A stretch of 16,587 bases of DNA, taken from assembly GCA_964390695.1 (NCBI GenBank), contig CAYMKI010000062.1:1-16587 (forward strand). The letters run 5' to 3'. This DNA is from CAWACC01 sp964390695. GTDB taxonomy: Bacteria > Chlamydiota > Chlamydiia > Chlamydiales > Parachlamydiaceae. Positions 1 to 7,666 of the stretch are shown here, piece after piece; position 1 is the first letter of the stretch, and every line of letters begins with the position of its first letter. The notes under the pieces were generated by a model. It searched no databases. It was not told where the DNA came from and worked only from the letters and a program-made list of their open reading frames with translations. Position numbers and translations under genes: made by a program.

Positions 1-27
1 GTCTGACTCAGAATGGAAATTAGTTGC

Positions 28-615
28 TCAAATTCCGTCGATGATTTTTTTAAACGATTTAGGGTCGCCATTAGCTTCCACAATCGCATTTTCAACATTA
101 AATTTTTCCAGGCTGACATTGGCTAAGTCGCTTTTTGAGGTCAATCTGAGTGTATAGAATAGCGGTTCATCTTTATAAGGTTTGGTCAGGCTGGCTTCTG
201 TATTAAGGGTCATTCCTTGTTCATCGGAGGTATCACTGCCTTCTGATTTACCTTTGGTGGCATAGACTTTAATCGGTTGCGAGGACAAGATTCCCTCGGA
301 TGTGGAGATGTTGAGGGAGGGGATGGAGATTTCACCTTCTACTTTTGGTGTTAAAGATATTTTCCATGTCATGCTTGACGATAATCGCCCATTGGTAATA
401 GTGGTATTGGAATATTGCTGCTGTCCGTTCAGATGAAAGGTGTTTTTTAAAGGCGATAAATCCGGTGCGGCGTTGGCTGAGGTCCCATTTAGCGTGAGGT
501 TTAGGGTCAGGCTTTCATGGCTGTTGATTTGATTGCGATTGACGCTGGCTGTGAAGTCAGCAGCGAGAAGAAGGGCGGGAAGGTGTAAAATCAGTAGGAC
601 AAATCGCTTTACCAT
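28..615 (-). CDS. batD: BatD-like protein, prematurely terminated
   Basis: This is the N-terminal third of a BatD-type oxygen-tolerance protein. Residues 1-19 form a signal peptide (basic MVKRF, then a Leu-rich core, cleavage probably after LLAA). The following beta-rich region has typical BatD spacing: FTASVNRNQI, then PDLSPLKNTF, SMTWKISLTP and GEISIPSLNI. It would act in the periplasm or at the membrane with BatA and BatB. Strong Shine-Dalgarno AAGGAG lies 7 bases before the ATG, and the start overlaps the end of batB by 7 bases, so translation is probably coupled. The frame stops at 195 codons, whereas family members are usually well over 400 residues. Just past the IIDG segment another frame stays open to the window edge (reads EFEQLISILSQ), and a run of seven A lies upstream (45-51 on the plus strand). 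A frameshift, pseudogene or slippage is therefore likely. Family assignment is fairly secure; intactness is not. Confidence 0.75.
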   Translation of the reverse strand: MVKRFVLLILHLPALLLAADFTASVNRNQINSHESLTLNLTLNGTSANAAPDLSPLKNTFHLNGQQQYSNTTITNGRLSSSMTWKISLTPKVEGEISIPSLNISTSEGILSSQPIKVYATKGKSEGSDTSDEQGMTLNTEASLTKPYKDEPLFYTLRLTSKSDLANVSLEKFNVENAIVEANGDPKSFKKIIDGI

Positions 616-2453
616 GGGTCAACTCCTTCTTTAGTAGAGTTTTTCTTAGATTCGATGAAAAACTTATTTTTCATAAAAGTTTTGGGGTCGTCGGCAATTC
701 TATTCAGCAAGGCGTCGGCATCAAAATCTTCCTGTGTTTTTGCAGGATTTTCTTGGGAAGTTTCGGAGGGGTTCTCTTCTACAGCATCTTGTTGTGGTTC
801 TTTTTCGGAGGAGTCATCGCGATTTGCATTTGGGTCATCTTTAGAATCATCAGTAGATGGATCTTCGGATTGGCTTTGATCTTCGTGCGAATCCTTTTGT
901 TCCTGGTCGTTTGAAGCTTCTTCGGAAGGGTTATCTGATGTGTTGTCTTGGGATGGTGGTTGATCTTTCGAGTCATTATGTTCTGCGTCGGAATTTTTGT
1001 TATTCTGAGAGGTGTCGTCGTCGTTCTTTTGTTGATCGTCATTTTGATCAGAAGAAGGGTTCTGTTTTTGTTCTTCCAAGAGCTTTTTGACAAGTTCTAG
1101 ATTTTCTTTGGCTTGAATGTGATCGGGCTTTTGTTTAAGGACCTCTTCATATGCCTGAATAGCCTCTTTCAACTTGAGTTGCTGTGCTAAGGCATTGCCT
1201 AGGTTGTATTTAGCTTGACAAGCCACTTCAGGGCGGGTTGACTGTTTGAAGAGTTCTTCTGCTTCAGCATATTTGGCAGCCTTATAGCAGGCGACGCCTT
1301 TTCTATACGCATCCTGAAATTTATCTATGGCAGCTTGATAATTGCCGCTTTCCAAGGCTTCCTTACCTTGCTGCTCGCTGTTTTTAAAATAGTCTGAAGT
1401 GTCCGCGTGCAGGTTTGCATGCGCGAGAGTGATGAAGAGCAAACTCGCCAGCAAGGCTCCTTGGCGAAGCCATATTAATACCACCGGCAGTGCCATCAGG
1501 AGAGGAATGGTGAACTGCTCTTCCCAAAATCGATTGGTTTTACCCATGGCCAGCTGGGCTTCAGCGCGTTGCTCTAATTCTGTCAATAGGATCAATTCCT
1601 CTTGACCGGCAGGATTCGCTAGGAAAAAATGCCCATGGCCTATACGGCTGATCTCCTCGAAACGTTCCCTTTCCAGTTTGGAAATGACGGGATTGCCATT
1701 TTTTTTAAATATATTGCCTTTTGAATCTTTGATAGGCGCGCCTTGGGTGGTGCCTATACCCATAGTATGGATGATGATTCCCTTTTCTGATAGAGATTTA
1801 GCAGTTTTTAGGGCTAACGTATCTTCGTAACCGCCGTCGCTTATCACCAAAATAGCTTTGTTATGGCCGGGCTCTGCCTCCAATAGCTGCTGAGCCTTTT
1901 CTAGCGCCGGCGATAAACGGCTGCCTTGGATGTAGATCAATTCTGTATCCAGAGAAGGCAGCACATGCTTGAGCGTTTTGGTGTCTTCGGTCAAAGGAGA
2001 TATCACATGCGGATCTGCTGCAAAGGCGATCAGTCCCATCTTTACCCCCTGGGCATGATGGATGAGGTCTTCGATTTTCTGCTTTGCCACAGTAAGCCTT
2101 GAGGGTTTAATGTCGGTGGCGTTCATGGATTCAGATAGGTCCAGCAAGATCACTAAGCTCTGATCTTTAGAAAAGGTTTCCAGTTCGCGAAAACTCCACC
2201 TGGGACCGGCTAGGGCTAAAACTAAAAGTGTCCAAGCAAAAGCCCATAAAAACCATGAGGTCAGGCGGGAGTGTTTACTGTGCTCAGTTTGAACCATTAA
2301 ATATGGCAAAAGGTGGCGGTCTATGAATTTTTCTAGTTGGTGCAAAGAGTGATGAGTCCTATAAAACAACCAAATGGCTAAACCTATCAAGGGGATGGCA
2401 AGGAGCATCCATAAAAAGATGGGATAGGCAAAATGGAAGTCTTTAAGTTCCAT
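609..2453 (-). CDS. batB: BatB/BatC fusion: VWA-domain membrane protein with TPRs and acidic tail
   Basis: A 614-residue protein. Membrane segments lie at about 11-31 and 66-84. A von Willebrand A domain spans about 98-290 with an intact metal-binding DLSES motif (D105, S107, S109) and ISDGG at 204-208. A further membrane segment is at about 314-329, followed directly by a second hydrophobic stretch (332-346, ending AHANLHA) that looks like the old signal peptide of a separate BatC protein. TPR-like repeats follow at about 360-460, then a very acidic Asp/Glu/Ser/Gln/Asn-rich tail at about 464-580. It is a BatB fused to a BatC-like TPR module, an arrangement known from other phyla. The start is supported by AGGAGG 7 bases upstream; it overlaps the end of batA by 11 bases. 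The likely role is membrane scaffolding in the Bat complex, with the VWA domain binding metal and partner proteins. Confidence 0.88.
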   Translation of the reverse strand: MELKDFHFAYPIFLWMLLAIPLIGLAIWLFYRTHHSLHQLEKFIDRHLLPYLMVQTEHSKHSRLTSWFLWAFAWTLLVLALAGPRWSFRELETFSKDQSLVILLDLSESMNATDIKPSRLTVAKQKIEDLIHHAQGVKMGLIAFAADPHVISPLTEDTKTLKHVLPSLDTELIYIQGSRLSPALEKAQQLLEAEPGHNKAILVISDGGYEDTLALKTAKSLSEKGIIIHTMGIGTTQGAPIKDSKGNIFKKNGNPVISKLERERFEEISRIGHGHFFLANPAGQEELILLTELEQRAEAQLAMGKTNRFWEEQFTIPLLMALPVVLIWLRQGALLASLLFITLAHANLHADTSDYFKNSEQQGKEALESGNYQAAIDKFQDAYRKGVACYKAAKYAEAEELFKQSTRPEVACQAKYNLGNALAQQLKLKEAIQAYEEVLKQKPDHIQAKENLELVKKLLEEQKQNPSSDQNDDQQKNDDDTSQNNKNSDAEHNDSKDQPPSQDNTSDNPSEEASNDQEQKDSHEDQSQSEDPSTDDSKDDPNANRDDSSEKEPQQDAVEENPSETSQENPAKTQEDFDADALLNRIADDPKTFMKNKFFIESKKNSTKEGVDPW

Positions 2454-3459
2454 AGTCGGGCCTCCTGTGGAAGATCTGGAATAGCGAAAGGCTTAAGAGC
2501 AACAGCATAGAAGCAGCCAAGGGGTAGTAATATAGGGGCTGCCGGATTAAAAATACGGATTGATCCGATTCGGTTTTTTCTAACTCGTTGATTTGGGCAT
2601 ATACGGACTCTAAGGCCTGTTTATCAGTGGCGCGGAAAAACTGCCCATCGGTCGTGGAAGCAATCTCTTGCAGCAGCTTTTCATCTATGGGAACTTCTGC
2701 CATGGCATAGCCGCCAAATTGAGTCGGGAAGGGCACTTTGCCTTTTTTGCCAATGCCTATGGTATAGATGCGAATGCCGTAGCGCTTGGCCAGCTTTGCA
2801 GCTTCTAAGGGCGGAAGGCTGCTGGAGTTATCTTCTCCATCGGTCAACAAAATAAGCACACGCGATCCTTCCGGGCGGTCGCGCAGGGCACGCACCGCCA
2901 GTCCAATGGCATCGCCTATCGCCGTGGCATTTCCCGCCATCCCAGAAACCGTGTCGTCGAGCATTTTGCTGACAGACAGCGTATCTAGTGTTAAAGGGAC
3001 ATGGATGTGAGCTATTTCACCGAAGGTGATAAGGCCGATGCGATCGCCTTGCCGCCCGCGAACAAATTTACCTACGACATCTTTGGTGACATCGAGGCGG
3101 CTGATGGCTTTGGACGAAGTGGAAAAATCCAAGGCTTGCATCGATCCTGAGATGTCCACCGCCAGCATGAGGTCATAGCCATGATTTTTTACCTGTAAAA
3201 ACTGGTTCACGCGTTCCGGCTGCATCAAAGCCACAATCAGCAGTGTCCACACTAGCACAAGGCCAGCGTAAAAAAGACGCGAGGCTCTTTGGGGAGAGGG
3301 TTCGTAGGATGGAAAGGCTGCTTTTAATCGATCTAAGCCGGGGAAATAAATCTCAGGGGCAGCACCGGCCGGCTGTGTTTTCCTGACAGGTATTAACCAC
3401 TTGACAAGCAGAGGTAGAGGTAAAAGTAAGGCATACCATGGATTATAAAATTCAAACAT
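2443..3459 (-). CDS. batA: BatA, VWA-domain membrane protein
   Basis: I chose the ATG at 3459 (MFEFYNPW...) because it overlaps the stop of the upstream gene in a TGATG arrangement. An in-frame ATG five codons earlier (3474) has no ribosome-binding site. From 3459 the protein has 338 residues. An N-terminal membrane segment covers about residues 6-24, a second one about 62-80, a VWA domain about 95-285, and a C-terminal membrane helix about 309-329. The MIDAS is complete: DISGS (D102, S104, S106), Thr in NATAIGDA, and TDGEDN near 206-211. This topology (two N-terminal helices, external VWA domain, C-terminal helix) is the BatA pattern. It is expected to work with BatB and the MoxR ATPase at the inner membrane. 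The exact biochemical role of Bat proteins is unsettled even in well-studied bacteria. Confidence 0.9.
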   Translation of the reverse strand: MFEFYNPWYALLLPLPLLVKWLIPVRKTQPAGAAPEIYFPGLDRLKAAFPSYEPSPQRASRLFYAGLVLVWTLLIVALMQPERVNQFLQVKNHGYDLMLAVDISGSMQALDFSTSSKAISRLDVTKDVVGKFVRGRQGDRIGLITFGEIAHIHVPLTLDTLSVSKMLDDTVSGMAGNATAIGDAIGLAVRALRDRPEGSRVLILLTDGEDNSSSLPPLEAAKLAKRYGIRIYTIGIGKKGKVPFPTQFGGYAMAEVPIDEKLLQEIASTTDGQFFRATDKQALESVYAQINELEKTESDQSVFLIRQPLYYYPLAASMLLLLSLSLFQIFHRRPDYGT

Positions 3460-3929
3460 CAGCGCACCCAACATCTAATAGCTTTAATAAGTTCTTGAAG
3501 GTTATCAGTGGAAAATGTTGCATTGAGGGGAGCATAAGGTATGTCGATTAAGACGGCTCCCTTGTTTTCCCAGTCGAATTCACTAGGATCATGGGCTGAC
3601 AGCCATTTCAGCCAGGCCTCACCGCTGAGCCCTGCGCATTCTTTTCTGGAATAACGGCGGATGGCTATCCGGCGTATATACTCTGACAGAGAAATGAGCG
3701 CCTGTCTAGCAGTGTTCTCCGAAAGGTTTCTTTCTAGCGAGTCTAGCTTGTCAAAGGTGTCGCGCTTCCAGCTCCTTTTAAAGGCTATCCTATAAGCTGC
3801 ATAGATGGCTAAGGAAGTGACGAAGAGAACACTCACTCCAATCAAGATCCACCATCCGATAGCTAAAGGCCACCAGCTGACGGCATCAATGCTTTCAATA
3901 TCGTGAAGTTGTTCTAATAATGGATTCAT
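3459..3929 (-). CDS. DUF4381-type small membrane protein of the Bat operon
   Basis: A 156-residue protein with one membrane helix at about residues 21-46, preceded by a WWPLAIGWW motif that is characteristic of the DUF4381 family found between DUF58 and BatA genes in Bat operons. The rest is a cytosolic helical domain rich in Arg and Lys (for example YIRRIAIRRYSRKE at about 84-97). Strong Shine-Dalgarno AGGAGG sits 5 bases before the ATG. The ATG overlaps the stop of the DUF58 gene by 4 bases (ATGA), so the two are probably translationally coupled. The function is unknown; position and topology suggest an accessory membrane anchor for the Bat machinery. Confidence 0.8.
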   Translation of the reverse strand: MNPLLEQLHDIESIDAVSWWPLAIGWWILIGVSVLFVTSLAIYAAYRIAFKRSWKRDTFDKLDSLERNLSENTARQALISLSEYIRRIAIRRYSRKECAGLSGEAWLKWLSAHDPSEFDWENKGAVLIDIPYAPLNATFSTDNLQELIKAIRCWVR

Positions 3930-4840
3930 CGTGGCCTCCTCTTGGCTATTGACTTGAGTCCAAAGATAAGGTCTCGGGAGATGTCGGATTCAGTGCTCAA
4001 CTCAATCAGGGGGATTTTGTATTTGGAGGTGATGGTATTCAATAACTGCCGGTTCTTTTGCCATTGAAGTGCGTAGGCTTCTCTGCCCGCTTTGCTGTCG
4101 GTATTGATATAGTTTTTTTCACCCTTTAGCGAGCGGATGCCCAGGGTGCCGATAGGCATAATAGAAGCATCGGCCAGGTCATTGATAGAGATAAATACAA
4201 GGTCGCTCTTTTTGTTCAGGCTGCTGAAAGAGGCCGTAGTCGAAAAATCGTCATCCAGATGCAAGAAATCGCTGATCAGATAGATCAAGGCACCCGTGGG
4301 AGAGGCTTGGCTAATATGCCTTATGGCGTCGTGCATGCTGATGTCATGCTGTTCCCTGACAGTGGCGCTCAGCAGCTTTAACATCTGGCTAAAGGATTGA
4401 CTACTGCGTTTAGGGGGGAAATACTGTATGCCTGTGGGGACATCCCCGTAAAGGCAGGCGCTGACACTGTCATGTTGAGCCAACCCCTGCCAGCCCAACA
4501 TGGCTGCGGCGCGCGCCGCCTGGATGGATTTGAATGTGTTGCGAGTGCCAAAGCGCATACCTGAATTCATATCTATGCAAATGATAACTTGGCGCTCCCT
4601 TTCCTCTTTAAAGAGTTTGAGGTGAGGCGATCCCGTCCTGGCTGTAACCCGCCAGTCTATGTTGCGGATGTCATCACCCGGAACGTATTCCCTTACCGCG
4701 TCGAATTCCAGTCCCTGGCCGCGAAAAGGGGAGTGATGGTTTCCGGAAATGGTGGATTTAACCGCACGATGGGAAGCGTGCTTGAGAGTACGCTTCCGGT
4801 TTTTCAGTGATACCAGCTCATCAAAGTCAGGGTACAGCAT
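3926..4840 (-). CDS. DUF58 protein with degenerate VWA-like domain
   Basis: I chose the ATG at 4840, giving 304 residues (MLYPDFDELVSL...), because GAGG lies 5 bases upstream and overlaps the moxR stop codon. The longer reading from 4906 would overlap moxR by 59 bases and adds 22 residues atypical of the family. The DUF58 hallmark is clear at about residues 50-82: REYVPGDDIRNIDWRVTAR followed by a conserved FKEERERQ. After it comes a VWA-like fold (VIICIDMNSGMRFG at 85-98) in which the MIDAS serines are replaced by Asn92 and Gly94, so metal binding is doubtful. No signal peptide or membrane helix is seen, so it is probably cytosolic. DUF58 genes nearly always follow a MoxR gene, as here, and are thought to be partners of that ATPase. 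Confidence 0.88.
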   Translation of the reverse strand: MLYPDFDELVSLKNRKRTLKHASHRAVKSTISGNHHSPFRGQGLEFDAVREYVPGDDIRNIDWRVTARTGSPHLKLFKEERERQVIICIDMNSGMRFGTRNTFKSIQAARAAAMLGWQGLAQHDSVSACLYGDVPTGIQYFPPKRSSQSFSQMLKLLSATVREQHDISMHDAIRHISQASPTGALIYLISDFLHLDDDFSTTASFSSLNKKSDLVFISINDLADASIMPIGTLGIRSLKGEKNYINTDSKAGREAYALQWQKNRQLLNTITSKYKIPLIELSTESDISRDLIFGLKSIAKRRPR

Positions 4841-4847
4841 GCGGACC

Positions 4848-5834
4848 TCATGGAATGGCGACGACTTCCAGTAATTTTTTGATGATGTCATTGCGTGAAA
4901 TGCCATCGGCCTCGGATTCGAATGAGGGCATGATCCTGTGCCTTAACACGGGAGCGGCGATTTGCTGGATGTGTTTGGGTGTGACGTATTCATCGCCCCT
5001 CAGCCAGGCCAGGGCTTTAGCACATCGTATCATAGCTAGGGTGGCCCGTGGTGAGACCCCATGGGCTATCCACTTGGCGAGATCGGGATCGTACTTGCCT
5101 GGATTGCGTGTGGCCGTAATCAAAGAAACGACGTAGTTTTTTAAGTTGTCGGAGATGTAGTGTGCCGAAGCCGATTTGCGGGCCTGCAGCACTTCTTCTT
5201 TGGTCGTTATCGTCAGAGCTGATGAGCTTGCGGCGCCTCTCTTTTCGTCTAGTTCTATGATCAAAAGCTCTTCTTGATGGTTGGGATAGTCGACTTCGAG
5301 GTGCATCATAAACCGGTCTAACTGTGCTTCGGGAAGGTTGTATGTGCCCTCTTGCTCGATAGGATTTTGCGTAGCGATGACCATATACAGTTCCGGCAAG
5401 GGATAGCTTTGGTGGCCTACGGTCACCTGTTTTTCTTCCATAGCTTCGAGCAGGGCCGATTGCACCTTGGCCGGAGCGCGGTTGATTTCATCCGCCAGCA
5501 GAATGTTGTTAAAGATAGGGCCTTTTCTAAAGATAAAATGGCTTTTTTCGTGGATATAGATCTCCGTGCCGATCAGATCCGAAGGCAAAAGGTCGGGGGT
5601 GAATTGTATCCTGTGGAAATCGCTGTCTATTCCATCCGCAATAGCTTTTGCGGAGCGTGTCTTAGCCAGTCCCGGCATGCCTTCGATGAGCACATGCCCG
5701 TCGGCCAGTAAGCAGACAAGCATGTTTTCGATCAGACGCTGCTGTCCGATGATCTTGCTTTGAATGGATGCAAGCAAATGGGTTAAGGGATGAGAATGGG
5801 TTTTTGTATTTTGCTTTTCAAGGGTCTGTATCAT
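4848..5834 (-). CDS. moxR: MoxR-family AAA+ ATPase
   Basis: I chose the ATG at 5834 (328 residues) because AGGAGG lies 5 bases upstream; an in-frame ATG at 5867 lacks such a site and falls inside the likely promoter. Motifs: Walker A GMPGLAKT (52-59), Walker B ILLADE (111-116), sensor 1 ATQNP (154-158), arginine finger in LDRF (R174) and sensor 2 in GVSPRAT (R263). The length and the EINRAP and NPIEQEGTY segments are typical of MoxR proteins. These ATPases act as chaperones that load or activate metal-binding VWA partners, matching the downstream DUF58, batA and batB genes. It is the first gene of the operon, with its own promoter candidate immediately upstream. Confidence 0.94.
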   Translation of the reverse strand: MIQTLEKQNTKTHSHPLTHLLASIQSKIIGQQRLIENMLVCLLADGHVLIEGMPGLAKTRSAKAIADGIDSDFHRIQFTPDLLPSDLIGTEIYIHEKSHFIFRKGPIFNNILLADEINRAPAKVQSALLEAMEEKQVTVGHQSYPLPELYMVIATQNPIEQEGTYNLPEAQLDRFMMHLEVDYPNHQEELLIIELDEKRGAASSSALTITTKEEVLQARKSASAHYISDNLKNYVVSLITATRNPGKYDPDLAKWIAHGVSPRATLAMIRCAKALAWLRGDEYVTPKHIQQIAAPVLRHRIMPSFESEADGISRNDIIKKLLEVVAIP

Positions 5835-5865
5835 AGATTCCTCCTGACATTTACTCTTTTTGAGC

Positions 5866-5895
5866 ATTCTAAATGAAGAGTTTTTTTTGTTTCAA
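5866..5895 (-). promoter_or_regulatory. Candidate sigma-70-type promoter of the Bat operon
   Basis: On the minus strand TTGAAA (5895-5890) and TAGAAT (5871-5866) are separated by 18 bases; each matches the consensus at five of six positions. A start near 5859 would leave a leader of about 25 bases before the moxR ATG at 5834. The site lies in the short gap right after the deubiquitinase stop codon, so the Bat operon need not depend on readthrough from the accessory genes. This is from the sequence only; no transcript data are available. Confidence 0.5.
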
Positions 5896-5901
5896 GAGGG
5901 T

Positions 5902-7056
5902 TTAAATTTTTTCGAAAACAAGCAACGTCGCTTTGTCCAAGGGAGGCGAAGCTGTCACCGAAACAACACTGTCATTACAGTGGTACCATTCATTGTCTCT
6001 TTTTACATAAGCTGTATAGTGAGGATTGGGGTAATGATGATTGACACTCGCCATCAATCTATAACGCTGAGGTTCTCCAAAGGCTATAGACATGTCTATC
6101 TCGGATGGACAATCGATAGATTGATGATTATATCCGTTTTGGATGCGGTGATCCATACGGGCATATTGAAATACCAAAATATCTGGAGCCGGGGTTCTCA
6201 ATTTGCGGGAGATAGTATACACGGTGACTAACTGCTCTCCCCCTCGTATCAATGTGAATCTCCATTGGTTTCGGGGATCGTTCTGACGTTTGGGACTGTA
6301 CTCATGATGGATGATCTGTTGCAGGTTAAGGTTATGAAGTATTGGCAGATGCACGACGATAATATCTTCAGGGACGACTATAGGGCGAAATTCCGCCGTT
6401 GCAGAAGTCGTGGTCTGAGTTCCTAGGTTGTATCCGCATTCTCCTAATAATGCTTCAAAAGCAGCGGCAGCGTCTTCAGCTCTGCCTCTAGCATTATGAA
6501 GGTCTGGATTCGCCCGATCTGCAATTATCAAGTCACGCAAAGCTAGTACAGATTGTTGCAGACGAACAGATTCGGCCGGATTATCCTTAAGGTTTGCAAC
6601 CCTCTGCAAAGCCTCAACAATAGGGCGTGGATTTGGCATTAATCGCAGAGAGTTTACAAAGCGGCGGCTGGCCAGCAATGCTTGAATTGCAGCATTCAGA
6701 TAACAGGTATTTCCTAGATTGGGTAGTCCTCCTGGAAGTATGCGCTGGGGCTGAGCTATATTTATCGGAGCCGGTGTGGGAGTTTTTTCTGTTGTGGGTG
6801 AAGGGCTTTCCTCATCGCCTGCTTCGGACTCAGACAGCAGGTTTTGGATAGCTGTATTGATTGCTTGGAGATCTTTGTTGATATCAGATAGGATCACTTT
6901 TTTTTGTTGTCCGAACTGTGCACATTGGATTTGTTTTTGCACGCATTCCATTTGTACATTTTTAATTCTGCTAAGAATGGCTTTACATTCTTTGGCATTC
7001 TTCAACACAGCAGCATGGGCGGCTGCGGGGGGCATTTTTTGCAATGTGACGCTCAT
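5902..7056 (-). CDS. Ubiquitin-specific protease (USP, peptidase C19) deubiquitinase, probable secreted effector
   Basis: A 384-residue protein with a full USP signature. The Cys box at 110-125 reads GLPNLGNTCYLNAAIQ, with catalytic Cys118 and the oxyanion Asn113 five residues before it. A central PDILVFQYARMD (291-302) matches the conserved USP strand ending in an Arg. The His box at 346-366 starts HYTAYVK, with catalytic His346, and continues WYHCNDS with Asp362 sixteen residues later, the normal spacing. The end, TLLVFEK, fits the last USP strand. USPs cleave ubiquitin from proteins and are mainly eukaryotic. Residues 1-75 are helical, probably coiled coil, and 78-108 form an acidic and Pro-rich linker. 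No classical signal peptide is seen, consistent with (not proof of) type III secretion. AGGA lies 6 bases before the ATG; only 8 bases separate it from the upstream coiled-coil gene. Likely acquired from a eukaryote. Confidence 0.9.
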   Translation of the reverse strand: MSVTLQKMPPAAAHAAVLKNAKECKAILSRIKNVQMECVQKQIQCAQFGQQKKVILSDINKDLQAINTAIQNLLSESEAGDEESPSPTTEKTPTPAPINIAQPQRILPGGLPNLGNTCYLNAAIQALLASRRFVNSLRLMPNPRPIVEALQRVANLKDNPAESVRLQQSVLALRDLIIADRANPDLHNARGRAEDAAAAFEALLGECGYNLGTQTTTSATAEFRPIVVPEDIIVVHLPILHNLNLQQIIHHEYSPKRQNDPRNQWRFTLIRGGEQLVTVYTISRKLRTPAPDILVFQYARMDHRIQNGYNHQSIDCPSEIDMSIAFGEPQRYRLMASVNHHYPNPHYTAYVKRDNEWYHCNDSVVSVTASPPLDKATLLVFEKI

Positions 7057-7064
7057 ACTACATC

Positions 7065-7643
7065 CTACATTAAGCCTACATCTGCTAAAATATTCCTTAT
7101 TCTAGCAACTTCGGTTCTCAAACGGTTAAATAATTCTACATCTTGCCTGTGGGCATTGCGCTCAGCGATGAGCTGATTGTTAAGCTGCTCATATTGTCTT
7201 AGAAGATTACTATATTCTCTTTTGATTTGCGCGAGCTGTTGTGCACTTCGCTGAGCGGCTTGTTTTGCTTTAGCTGCAGCTGCTTGACGGGCTTCTATTT
7301 TTTTCTTCGTCGCATGGTATTTTTTGTGGCAGTCGCTGTACAATGCTATGCAATATCTACGATAGGCCTGTGGACTTAGCGAAGCCTGATAGAGTGAGAG
7401 CTCGAGTTTCCCATTTTTACCTTTTACCATGATGGGGGGGCCAGGGGGAATGGGTATAGGAGGATTTTTATAACTTCCGAATTGATTGCATACTGAAGGG
7501 TACTCGGCTGGAAGCCATTTGCGGGCAGCCAGGTTGGGTTTCATATAAGCAGGAACATTTATGTTGTTTCCTTTTTTTGAAAATTCAACTAAAAGGTTAT
7601 GGCGAGCAACTGCGTTGAGTTGCATATGATCGGGTACTATCAT
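7065..7643 (-). CDS. Hypothetical coiled-coil protein of the deubiquitinase operon
   Basis: A 192-residue protein that I do not recognise. The N-terminal half has a Pro-rich patch (NPPIPIPPGPP, 60-70). Residues about 107-187 are strongly helical with Ala-, Gln-, Lys- and Leu-rich heptad-like spacing, so a coiled coil is likely. No membrane helix and no classical signal peptide are seen. Shine-Dalgarno AAGGA lies 6-7 bases before the ATG. It sits between the 867-aa gene (23 bases upstream) and the deubiquitinase gene (8 bases downstream), so the three are almost certainly one transcript. Small coiled-coil proteins beside effectors can be chaperones or partners, but this one is larger and more basic than classic acidic type III chaperones. 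That role is only a suggestion. Confidence 0.8.
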   Translation of the reverse strand: MIVPDHMQLNAVARHNLLVEFSKKGNNINVPAYMKPNLAARKWLPAEYPSVCNQFGSYKNPPIPIPPGPPIMVKGKNGKLELSLYQASLSPQAYRRYCIALYSDCHKKYHATKKKIEARQAAAAKAKQAAQRSAQQLAQIKREYSNLLRQYEQLNNQLIAERNAHRQDVELFNRLRTEVARIRNILADVGLM

Positions 7644-7666
7644 ATTGTTTCCTTATATTATTGAGG

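Noticed and set aside
655..1093. Open frames opposite and alongside the acidic tail of BatB, giving Ser-rich and Lys/Thr/Arg-rich peptides
   Set aside because: They come from low-complexity Asp/Ser/Gln codons read in other frames; they lack ribosome-binding sites and any domain.
4807..5711. Plus-strand frames opposite moxR
   Set aside because: They mirror a strongly conserved ATPase and contain no recognisable motif.
6919..6987. Three Cys residues (24, 38, 45) in the N-terminal part of the USP protein as a zinc finger
   Set aside because: The spacing is irregular and there is no paired C-x2-C or C-x2-H; the segment looks helical.
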